From Enteractinococcus helveticum (GTDB taxonomy: Bacteria > Actinomycetota > Actinomycetes > Actinomycetales > Micrococcaceae), in contig NZ_DYXC01000011.1 in assembly GCF_020742345.1 (NCBI RefSeq), positions 1 to 6,881 on the forward strand: 6,881 nt of DNA, written 5' to 3'. Of the stretch, positions 1 through 5,874 are shown one piece after another. The translations under genes and the position numbers were made by a program. How positions within the stretch are numbered: position 1 is the stretch's first letter; every line of letters starts with the position of its first letter. The notes under the pieces were generated by a model, which was not told the origin of the DNA, searched no databases, and saw only the letters and a program-made list of their open reading frames with translations.

Positions 1-2
1 AC

Positions 3-116
3 CCAGCCAATGACAAGGCCGGTCATGAGACCGTAGACGCCGGTCGCGATGTGGTCAGCGACCCATCAGAGTCCTTGGAAGAAGAAGGCGGCACCACCGC
101 CACCCGAAATACCTAA
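3..116 (+). CDS. Possible 3' end of a gene cut by the window edge (hydrophilic acidic tail)
   Basis: An open + strand frame runs in from the left edge and stops at TAA (114-116), giving 37 residues. They are hydrophilic and acidic, with a Glu-Glu-Glu run and a Thr/Gly-rich end, as in the disordered C-terminal tail of many proteins. No family can be recognised. The perfect inverted repeat 20 bases after the stop fits a terminator for this gene and is the main reason to prefer this strand. The opposite strand, in the antisense register, also reads as a plausible protein: glycine-rich and membrane-like, from an ATG at 137 or 173. That reading is broken by an in-frame TGA at 70-72 and has no ribosome binding site. 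It would therefore be a pseudogene fragment. The third codon position does not clearly separate the two readings. Confidence 0.4.
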   Translation, partial: PANDKAGHETVDAGRDVVSDPSESLEEEGGTTATRNT

Positions 117-135
117 AACCACGCCGAAGGACACC

Positions 136-173
136 ATGAGCTTGGCACCTGAATCATCAGGTGCCAAGCTCAT
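136..173 (+). terminator. Perfect 17-bp inverted repeat, probable terminator without a U-tract
   Basis: Bases 136-152 and 157-173 are exact reverse complements of each other, separated by the 4-base loop ATCA. Such a long perfect stem with a tetraloop forms a very stable RNA hairpin. It sits 20 bases after the TAA at 114-116 and well before the next + strand gene. No T-run follows on either strand, so it is not a classical intrinsic terminator. Actinobacteria often end transcripts at strong hairpins that lack a U-tract. A binding site for a dimeric protein is an alternative. Confidence 0.6.
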
Positions 174-317
174 CTGCTGTTAAAATCCGCTTCATTGAAC
201 AATCCCGTGTCCTAGACGTGCTCCGTTCCTCCCATTCCAGCAGACTCCGTACTGCATGACGCGAGTTGACGAGCATAGCTCTGCTGCGGTCTACCGAGAC
301 GCATCTCTCAACGGCTT

Positions 318-334
318 ATTGTGGTCGTCACAAT
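318..334. promoter_or_regulatory. Candidate operator: ATTGTG-N5-CACAAT palindrome
   Basis: The half-sites ATTGTG (318-323) and CACAAT (329-334) are exact reverse complements around a 5-base centre, about 100 bases before the transporter start. Symmetric sites of this size are typical of dimeric repressors such as GntR, MarR or IclR proteins, which often control aromatic-acid uptake and catabolism. No regulator gene is present in the window, so the binding protein is unknown. A chance 6-bp palindrome cannot be excluded. Confidence 0.35.
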
Positions 335-391
335 CTTGCGTGTGGCTCACAGCACCATTACCGTAGCCTGTGCAACAACTCACTATCAACA

Positions 392-419
392 TAGATATTT
401 GCGTGCAGCATGCGGGAGG
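392..419 (+). promoter_or_regulatory. Weak -10 element and clear ribosome binding site that fixes the transporter start
   Basis: TAGATA at 392-397 is a possible -10 element placed so that transcription would start about 20 bases before the gene. The -35 region is poor. GGGAGG at 414-419 is a strong Shine-Dalgarno sequence 5 bases before the ATG at 425. This makes 425 the start rather than the in-frame ATG at 410, which lies upstream of the ribosome binding site and has none of its own. The ribosome binding site is well supported; the promoter is tentative. Confidence 0.5.
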
Positions 420-424
420 CACCA

Positions 425-1795
425 ATGGATCTACGTCATCAGATCGACATTCGGCCAATGTCCGGGTACCAATGGCTCATCATCGCCCTATGTACCTTCC
501 TCAATGCGCTCGATGGTTACGATGTGTTGGCTATTTCCTTTACCTCCAATGCGGTAACCGAGGAGTTCGGCCTCAGCGGCACTGAGCTGGGTATCGTCAT
601 GAGTGCCGCCCTCGTCGGGATGGCTGTGGGAGCGTTAACCCTGGGACCGGTGGCAGACCGGATCGGTCGCCGCAATATGACGATCCTGGCCCTCATCGTC
701 AACGCCATTGGACTGTTTTTATCTTCCACAGCCGATTCAGCAATCGAACTGGGTATCTGGCGAATCGTAACCGGCCTGGGTATCGGTGGCATCTTGGTGG
801 GCACCAACGTGCTGAGCGCCGAATACGCTTCCCGAAAGCATCGTGGCCTCGCCATTAGCATCTATGCTGCCGGCTATGGCATCGGTGCAGCTCTGGGTGG
901 CACCGCCATGGTGGGGCTCATCAACAGCTTTGGCTGGCGCTCAGTGTTTGTGGTGGGTGGCATCATGACCGTCATTTCGCTGATCCTAGTGCTGCCCCTG
1001 TTACCCGAGTCCGCTTCGTATCTGTACAACCGACAGCCCAAGAACGCCCAGGCCAAAGCCGAACACATCGCCCACCGACTGGGCTATCACGAACCAGTCG
1101 ACCTCACCGTTGCAGACACAGCTGCCCAGCGCAGCGAACAAGAAACCGGGATCAGCAAGCTCTTCACCAAGCAGAACCGCCGGGTGACGCTGGTTATCTG
1201 GACCACCTTCTTTGTCATCATGTTCGCGTTTTACTTCGTGAACTCGTGGACCCCGCGCCTGATGCATGCCACCGGTTTAAGCGAAAACCTGTCGATGTTC
1301 GTCACCGTGGGGCTAACCCTTGGCGGTGCGATCGGTTCGGTTGTCTTTGGTCTGTTCACTTCTCGGTGGTCTACCCGTGTGGTGCTCAGCCGCTTTACGG
1401 TATTGGCCGCCATCTTAATGGCCATCTTCGTATTCTCTGCACAGTGGACCGTCGTCGTGCTAATTTTGGGCGTATTCGTTGGACTGTTTATCAACGGGTG
1501 CATCGCCGGACTGTATGTGTTGACACCACAGTCGTATTCTTCTGGATTGCGATCCACCGGTGCCGGTTGGGGCATTGGTATTGGGCGCTTCGGTGCCATC
1601 ATCGCTCCGACCGCTACCGGCGCACTGATGGACGTCGGCTGGTCACCAGAAGCAATCTATGTTTCAGTCGGCGTGCTGATTCTGTTAGCCACCGTGGCCC
1701 TGTTGTTCATGCGCGGCATTGATGTTGAGGCCAACCGTGATCCGCAACAAGACCTGGAACACCGCAACGAAACGGCCTGGCCCAGCGCAAAGTAG
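425..1795 (+). CDS. MFS transporter, aromatic acid:H+ symporter (AAHS) type
   Basis: A 456-residue inner-membrane proton symporter that probably imports an organic, likely aromatic, acid. The sequence shows 12 hydrophobic segments with a long cytoplasmic loop between the halves (about 196-252). Motifs are those of the AAHS branch (PcaK, BenK and relatives): DGYD at 30-33 in TM1, the loop 2-3 signature GPVADRIGRR at 74-83, RKHRG at 137-141, a PES motif after TM6 at 194-196, and a conserved Gly-rich stretch with GIGRFGAIIAP at 385-395 in TM11. Length is normal for the family. The start is set by GGGAGG five bases upstream of 425. No aromatic catabolic gene (dioxygenase, hydroxylase, CoA ligase) lies nearby, so the substrate cannot be named, and a non-aromatic carboxylate remains possible. 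The gene appears monocistronic and may be controlled through the palindrome at 318-334. Confidence 0.92.
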   Translation: MDLRHQIDIRPMSGYQWLIIALCTFLNALDGYDVLAISFTSNAVTEEFGLSGTELGIVMSAALVGMAVGALTLGPVADRIGRRNMTILALIVNAIGLFLSSTADSAIELGIWRIVTGLGIGGILVGTNVLSAEYASRKHRGLAISIYAAGYGIGAALGGTAMVGLINSFGWRSVFVVGGIMTVISLILVLPLLPESASYLYNRQPKNAQAKAEHIAHRLGYHEPVDLTVADTAAQRSEQETGISKLFTKQNRRVTLVIWTTFFVIMFAFYFVNSWTPRLMHATGLSENLSMFVTVGLTLGGAIGSVVFGLFTSRWSTRVVLSRFTVLAAILMAIFVFSAQWTVVVLILGVFVGLFINGCIAGLYVLTPQSYSSGLRSTGAGWGIGIGRFGAIIAPTATGALMDVGWSPEAIYVSVGVLILLATVALLFMRGIDVEANRDPQQDLEHRNETAWPSAK

Positions 1796-1811
1796 CACGC
1801 ATCGTTGTCAG

Positions 1812-1844
1812 AACGTTTGAGCGGGTGCCCTCATGGTAACGTTT
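1812..1844. repeat. Two AACGTTT copies framing a small hairpin
   Basis: AACGTTT occurs at 1812-1818 and again at 1838-1844. Because AACGTT is self-complementary, the copies can pair as the base of a stem. An inner helix, GAG (1819-1821) with CTC (1830-1832), has further G-C pairs inside it. The element lies in the 89-base gap between the transporter and the response regulator. It could be a weak terminator for the transporter, or a pair of binding sites 26 bases apart ahead of the regulator. There is no T-run. Either role is tentative. Confidence 0.3.
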
Positions 1845-1884
1845 CGCTTGTCTGCCCGTGTCAGTACTGTGTTGAAAGGGTGCC

Positions 1885-2271
1885 ATGACTGCAGATCCAT
1901 CAGCTCAACCCGAAACCGCTCTGGTTATCGAAGACGATGATGATATTCGACGTCTGCTAGAGATGACCATTGCTCAAGCAGGATTAGCGGTCGAATCTGC
2001 CAGTACCGGCCAAGAAGGCCTCACTCAGGCTCAACAACAGATATATTCGATGATCACCGTGGATATTGGCCTGCCAGATCTCAACGGGCTCGATGTAGTG
2101 CGCAGCCTGCGAGACCACTACACCGGTCCCGTGGTCATTATTTCTGCACGCTCTTCTGACACCGACCGGGAAGCCGGTCTAGCTGCAGGCGCTGACCTGT
2201 TTTTGACCAAACCATTTCGTCCTCGCGAGCTGCGTCAACAGTTTGCCAGCCTGCTGCAAAACGTCCGATAG
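1885..2271 (+). CDS. Single-domain response regulator (stand-alone receiver domain)
   Basis: This 128-residue cytoplasmic protein is a CheY/Spo0F-like receiver with nothing else attached. All phosphorylation-site residues are present: the acidic cluster EDDDD at 16-20, phospho-acceptor Asp60 (in VDIGLPDLNG), Ser87 at the conserved Thr/Ser switch position (IISA), and Lys109-Pro110 (TKPF). There is no DNA-binding or enzymatic output domain, so it must act by binding a partner or as a phosphate relay. GAAAGGG at 1874-1880 is the ribosome binding site, 4 bases before the ATG. It ends 3 bp from the end of the oppositely oriented glycosyltransferase gene, beyond which lies a histidine kinase lacking a receiver. 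The kinase is the obvious candidate partner, and the HPt-like tail of the glycosyltransferase a candidate target. Partnership is inferred from proximity only. Confidence 0.94.
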   Translation: MTADPSAQPETALVIEDDDDIRRLLEMTIAQAGLAVESASTGQEGLTQAQQQIYSMITVDIGLPDLNGLDVVRSLRDHYTGPVVIISARSSDTDREAGLAAGADLFLTKPFRPRELRQQFASLLQNVR

Positions 2272-2281
2272 TTTTCAAAAC
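2271..2281. other. Tail-to-tail junction with 3-bp gap
   Basis: The response-regulator stop TAG (2269-2271) and the glycosyltransferase stop TGA (2277-2275 on the - strand) are separated by only three bases. The junction contains the small palindrome GTTTT-C-AAAAC (2271-2281). No hairpin terminator fits between the genes, so transcripts from either side must run into the other gene or end inside it. Confidence 0.7.
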
Positions 2282-4122
2282 TCTGAAGCGGCCACCACAT
2301 CCCGACGGATTTCTTCAACCGTATCTGTACCTAGCTGTTCCAAGGCCGGTAGCGCCTCACGCAGCTTGTCGAAATCGCCGGCTTCAACAAATTGGGCCAT
2401 ATGCGCTGCAGTCCCGGCTAAGCGGGCGGCACCGAGCATATCGGCGGCCACACGAATACTGGCAACTGCATCCCAGGTAGCGTCCCGGTCCTCGGCGGCT
2501 GTTGCCAACTGGACGTTGGCCAAGCGCTTGGGCCAGATCACCGCAAATGTTGAAATGAGTTCGTGGGCGTATTCCTCGCGGCCTTCCAATTCGACGGCCA
2601 ATTGCTGAACCACAGCACGATCCAATAGCGGGGCGGCTGTTGGAATAATATGCAGTGGTGTGGTGTCGAGCTGACGCAGGTCGTCGGCGTTGCGTTTGGT
2701 TTTCGCCCAGGCATTGCGGCCGGTGAGCATCCTGCCAATGGCTCGCGCATAGAACACGTACGTGAGATACACGTAGCCTAAGAATAATAATCCCAAACCA
2801 AGAGAGTTCAGCCACCCGACTTTAGCACCGGCTCGGATTCTGTAGAGCGGGCCCCACATCGCATAAGGCAACACCAGGAAAATGATCGCGGCGAACAGGG
2901 TCAGCAGTTGCGATGTAGATTGCCAAAGCCAGGTTCCGCCGTCGACAATCGCCAAGATGGTCAAGATCGGAATGACCAACAGATTTGTCATCGACAACCA
3001 GGCTTGAATCATCAAGAAATGCAATTCGAGCAACCCAGCAACATTCAGGACCTTGGCACGGCGCAAGCGTGGCAACAGCGAGGCGCATTCCAGCAAGCCC
3101 TGTGCCCAGCGGGTGCGCTGGGTCAGGAGTCGCCGAAAATACGGCAGTGCTTCTTGAGACACGTGGGCATCTCGCGTGTAATGCGTGCGGTACCCCAATG
3201 ACAGGATTTTGAGTCCCAGCTCAAAGTCTTCGCTCAGCTTCTTACCCCATGGCTCCCCATCGCCCTCGGCCAGATGATCTAGCACACTGAGTCTATTGAA
3301 TTGGCCGTTGCCACCCATACCCACGGTGCCAGTTTTGACGCGTAACAGTTGCATGGCTGAATTGGCGGTACGAAACTCGATATCTTGCAGATGAATGAGT
3401 ATTTTGCCGACCAGGTTTTTCCACCGGCCATTGAGCGGTCGGGGTCGTTTATCGTTGCGGTTTTTCATCCAGACTTCGATCTGGACGCCACCGGTCTGTT
3501 CGTCACCGAAGGCTTGTGGCCCGGCTAGTAGCTCCAGGGTGTTATCGGAGAGATAACCATCCGCATCCAGCACACCGATAATCGTGTGCTGTCGTCGATG
3601 AGGGTTGTCCCCCACAAATTGGCCGACCTGACGGTAGGCGGCATTCAGCGCATCGCCTTTACCTGTTCTCGCGTTTGGCAACACGCGAGTAATCAGATGA
3701 ACATGATTATCGAAGTCTTGTAGGCCACGCACAATGGCACCAGTACGGTCGTGGGAGGCGTCGTCGATTACCCACACGTGAGCCGTTGGGAAACTGGTTC
3801 GTGCCGCCGATACCGTTTCTGCCACAACCGATTCTTCATTCAGACAGGGCACCAGCAAGTGCCATTCAAAGTCTGCAGCCTGCCCTTTGGTATGTGCTTC
3901 TCGGCGCAGGAAGGTAAATAGCAACAAGCTGATATAGGTTAGGGCCAGCGCTGAGATCACCGAGACGATGATCAGCATGACGTCGCGCACCAGGTGATTC
4001 CCAAAGGTCCCGAACGTGCCGGAAAACACGAATACGATGGAGGCTGTTGTGCCATAGACCGGACAGAGGATGACAGCCACGGCCCAGAGCCAGGCGGGGC
4101 TTTCACGATGTGCTGGGGTCAC
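2275..4122 (-). CDS. Membrane GT2 polysaccharide synthase with C-terminal HPt-like domain
   Basis: This 615-residue protein probably polymerises a polysaccharide from a nucleotide sugar and may export it, like BcsA, PgaC or hyaluronan synthase. There are two N-terminal membrane segments (about 11-33, 47-71). The cytoplasmic GT2 domain (about 84-345) has Asp-Asp at 120-121, DAD at 186-188, SEDFELG at 297-303 and QRTRW at 335-339. Three or four more segments follow (about 363-393, 404-424, 437-458). This is the processive GT2 layout; the sugar cannot be read. No PilZ domain is seen. Residues 495-605 are helical and resemble an HPt domain: LLD at 499-501, a long helix, then ASIRVAADMLGA (554-565) where HPt proteins have an AH-x-LKG-type motif. 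Aligned on Leu-Gly-Ala, the phospho-His position is Ala554. The GTG start overlaps the kinase stop (GTGA, 4119-4122), with GAGGAG at 4131-4136 as ribosome binding site. Synthase assignment is firm; the HPt call is moderately firm. Confidence 0.93.
   Translation of the reverse strand: MTPAHRESPAWLWAVAVILCPVYGTTASIVFVFSGTFGTFGNHLVRDVMLIIVSVISALALTYISLLLFTFLRREAHTKGQAADFEWHLLVPCLNEESVVAETVSAARTSFPTAHVWVIDDASHDRTGAIVRGLQDFDNHVHLITRVLPNARTGKGDALNAAYRQVGQFVGDNPHRRQHTIIGVLDADGYLSDNTLELLAGPQAFGDEQTGGVQIEVWMKNRNDKRPRPLNGRWKNLVGKILIHLQDIEFRTANSAMQLLRVKTGTVGMGGNGQFNRLSVLDHLAEGDGEPWGKKLSEDFELGLKILSLGYRTHYTRDAHVSQEALPYFRRLLTQRTRWAQGLLECASLLPRLRRAKVLNVAGLLELHFLMIQAWLSMTNLLVIPILTILAIVDGGTWLWQSTSQLLTLFAAIIFLVLPYAMWGPLYRIRAGAKVGWLNSLGLGLLFLGYVYLTYVFYARAIGRMLTGRNAWAKTKRNADDLRQLDTTPLHIIPTAAPLLDRAVVQQLAVELEGREEYAHELISTFAVIWPKRLANVQLATAAEDRDATWDAVASIRVAADMLGAARLAGTAAHMAQFVEAGDFDKLREALPALEQLGTDTVEEIRRDVVAASEF
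2308..2640 (-). other. HPt-like domain lacking the phospho-accepting histidine (within the synthase)
   Basis: This is the C-terminal domain of the glycosyltransferase, residues 495-605. Its pattern of amphipathic helices, the LGA-x-RLA motif at 563-569, a preceding Phe-containing helix (ELISTF, 521-526) and a final Leu-rich helix (581-597) all match HPt domains. The codon at 2461-2463 is GCC (Ala554), where a His is expected. The only nearby His, His574, falls in the following helix and is not at the catalytic position. The glycine of the usual LKG is Val558. Phosphotransfer is therefore unlikely, while docking of a receiver domain could be kept. The family assignment is by eye and needs a profile search. 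Confidence 0.7.
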
Positions 4123-5813
4123 GATGTGTACTCCTCGTGCAATGGTAGACGTACGACAAATGTGGAGCCTTCACCGGCAGTGCTGTCCACCTGAATGCTG
4201 CCGTGGTGAGTTTCGACAATGCCTTTGGAAACGGATAATCCCAGCCCGGTTCCTTGGGTGGAGGTTGCGGCAGATTGGGTTCGATAAAACGGGGTGAAGA
4301 GATTTTCGCGTTCGTTGGGAGTCATGCCCGGCCCGGAATCGGTAACAGCAAAAATCGCTTCCGGAACGGATACGCCATCGCCGTCATCACGATCAACGCG
4401 CACCTGTACCCGGCCTCCGGGTGGCGTAAATTTCAGGGCATTCGACAGCAGATTATCCATGACCTGGTTGATTCGTTGCGCGTCAGCCCGGATGGTGGGC
4501 TCGTTGAGAGTTTCGAATTCTAGCTTGATGTTGCGTTCCACAGCAAGCGCCTGCTGCGCTTGCACAGCTTCTCGAGCGAGCGCTGCCAAGCAGAGGGGTT
4601 GTTTATTGAGCTTGAGGTTCCCGTAGCGTGCCTGTTGTTGCAGTAGGAGGTCTTCAACTCTGGCAAGGAGTTTTTCCGCGTTGCGCTCGATGACGGTCAG
4701 GAACACTTCGAGTTCTCGTCGGTCTTCTTCGGCCACGTCTTGGAGGGTCTCGATTGCAAAATCGGTATAGCCAAGAATTGATGTCAGCGGGGTGCGTAGT
4801 TCATGCGAGACGGTGGCGATGATGTCTTGTTGTGCTCGTTGTGTGTGGTAGGCGTCGCTGATGTCGTCGAAGATCAGGATCCGGGATTCTACGCCGTCGT
4901 CAGGGCTGGCGATGATGCGCGAGGTTATTTGCAAGACGCGCTGTTCATCAGTTGGTGCACCGGCCACGACCAGGAGGTCGTCGAAGCTTTCACCACGGAT
5001 AACTCGTCTGGCCGGGCGGCGCTGCGGTGGGATGGGAACACCGTCAATGTCATAGATCAGGTGGCCAGCTTCTGTGGGGTCTGGGTTTCCCGCTGGTGAC
5101 ACGAGACCGTGAATGTAGCGCTGTGCTGGATTGGCCATGACGTCATTGCCTTGGGCGTCCATAACCAGTACTCCGACGTTGAGGTGGTTAATGACGCCTT
5201 TGAGCAGGCGGTCTTGGCGTTTGAATTCCTTGTGCTGGTGTGACAACCGAGCAAAGAGGATTAGCACAAGGGCGGCAACGATCAGAAAGGTGACCGGTAG
5301 AACGCCGAAGCGGGCAAAATTTACCATGCTCAGTTCGGTATCGGTGGCCAGTGATGGCAACGAGATCGTGGTCAGAATGGCAATCGTCCCAACCAGAACC
5401 CCACGCATGCGGTATTGCACAACCAACCAGAGCGCTGGGGCAAGCGCCAAACTGGACAGTTGGGCGCCGTCGGGTAGTGTCGCCCAGCGAATCACACCCA
5501 GGCCTGCTAAATCTGTCAGCGGCAGCAGGATGCTGAGCCATCGCAGTTGACGCATGTTAGCAGCTGAGGTCAGGGCCACCAGCACGGTGGGCACTAACAG
5601 CAGTGCGATACCGGCCGTCAGTTCGGGGGTTCGGATGCCCTGGTGGTGCGAAAACCACAACAGTACGACGGGCACCAAGACGACGGCACAAAAAATACTC
5701 TGCAGCAGCAGGCCCAGAGTCTTTGGTGCCAGGTTGGCGATCCACTGCCGCCAGATGCGCAGTTGGAAAATGCCAGGTTTCCGCGGCTGAGTTGGGCGGG
5801 AGCTGGTGATCAT
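4119..5813 (-). CDS. Membrane sensor histidine kinase with PAS domain
   Basis: This 564-residue inner-membrane kinase senses an unknown signal and phosphorylates a receiver, probably the nearby single-domain regulator. Five or six hydrophobic segments (about 32-54, 66-83, 91-110, 122-155, 168-188) form an N-terminal sensory module with very short external loops, suggesting detection of a signal in or near the membrane. A PAS-like domain follows (about 201-320). The HisKA domain has SHELRTPLTSI with phospho-acceptor His337 (codon 4803-4805). The ATPase domain has the N-box with Asn454 and Asn458, the G1 box DSGPG at 492-496, the F-box FTPFYR at 506-511 and the G2 box GTGLGL at 521-526. All catalytic residues are present, and there is no fused receiver. 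The ATG at 5813 lies 6 bases after a TAGATT box, with no good ribosome binding site, suggesting a leaderless transcript. It is co-transcribed with the synthase, which overlaps it by 4 bp. Confidence 0.94.
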   Translation of the reverse strand: MITSSRPTQPRKPGIFQLRIWRQWIANLAPKTLGLLLQSIFCAVVLVPVVLLWFSHHQGIRTPELTAGIALLLVPTVLVALTSAANMRQLRWLSILLPLTDLAGLGVIRWATLPDGAQLSSLALAPALWLVVQYRMRGVLVGTIAILTTISLPSLATDTELSMVNFARFGVLPVTFLIVAALVLILFARLSHQHKEFKRQDRLLKGVINHLNVGVLVMDAQGNDVMANPAQRYIHGLVSPAGNPDPTEAGHLIYDIDGVPIPPQRRPARRVIRGESFDDLLVVAGAPTDEQRVLQITSRIIASPDDGVESRILIFDDISDAYHTQRAQQDIIATVSHELRTPLTSILGYTDFAIETLQDVAEEDRRELEVFLTVIERNAEKLLARVEDLLLQQQARYGNLKLNKQPLCLAALAREAVQAQQALAVERNIKLEFETLNEPTIRADAQRINQVMDNLLSNALKFTPPGGRVQVRVDRDDGDGVSVPEAIFAVTDSGPGMTPNERENLFTPFYRTQSAATSTQGTGLGLSVSKGIVETHHGSIQVDSTAGEGSTFVVRLPLHEEYTS

Positions 5814-5819
5814 GAGAAT

Positions 5820-5848
5820 AATCTACCCCGCCCAGCGCATCAGCTCAG
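5820..5848 (-). promoter_or_regulatory. Candidate leaderless promoter of the kinase-synthase operon
   Basis: On the - strand, TAGATT (5825-5820) is a -10 hexamer of the TANNNT type that ends exactly 6 bases before the ATG at 5813. The predicted +1 is therefore the A of the start codon. CTGAGC at 5848-5843, 17 bases further up, is a partial -35 match (TGA core). The absence of a ribosome binding site at normal spacing agrees with leaderless initiation, which is common in actinobacteria. The 61-base gap to the upstream gene leaves room for an independent promoter. Confidence 0.5.
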
Positions 5849-5874
5849 GCATCTACTGCCTTACTACTGGAGCG

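Larger units (their letters stand above)
117..424. other. 308-base stretch without a gene, upstream of the transporter
   Basis: No coding frame with a convincing start and ribosome binding site is visible on either strand here; the short open frames are unsupported. The stretch holds the perfect hairpin at 136-173, a 17-bp palindrome at 318-334, and weak promoter-like elements. One is TTGACG at 266-271, with no good -10 partner. The other is TAGATA at 392-397, about 30 bases before the transporter start, with only a poor -35 (TGTGCA at 369-374). The ribosome binding site at 414-419 closes it. Bases 174-317 otherwise show nothing I can name. Confidence 0.6.

Noticed and set aside
266..295. Promoter with -35 TTGACG at 266-271
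   Set aside because: No acceptable -10 hexamer lies 16-18 bases downstream, and it would leave a leader of over 120 bases; not supported as a feature.
318..334. CRP/cAMP-type binding site
   Set aside because: The TGTG and CACA half-sites are separated by 5 bases rather than the 8 of a CRP site, so the spacing is wrong.
410..424. ATG at 410 as the transporter start
   Set aside because: It lies upstream of the GGGAGG ribosome binding site (414-419), which is correctly spaced for the ATG at 425, and the AAHS N-terminus does not need the extra residues.
1246..1722. 158-codon open frame on the + strand inside the transporter gene
   Set aside because: It is an out-of-frame shadow rich in Arg, His and Cys, without a ribosome binding site or recognisable motif, inside a clearly coding transporter.
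2401..2403. His574 as an alternative phospho-acceptor of the HPt-like domain
   Set aside because: It sits after the LGA-x-RLA motif, in the next helix, about 20 residues past the canonical site, so it is unlikely to be the phosphotransfer residue.
2384..2815. 143-codon open frame on the - strand inside the synthase gene
   Set aside because: It has Arg/Cys/Ser-rich shadow composition and no independent start signal; the overlapping synthase frame has full family motifs and the HPt-like tail.
5847..5861. Small hairpin AGGCA-N5-TGCCT between the SDR and kinase genes as a terminator
   Set aside because: The stem is only 5 bp, there is no T-run, and it overlaps the proposed -35 of the kinase promoter; too weak to call.
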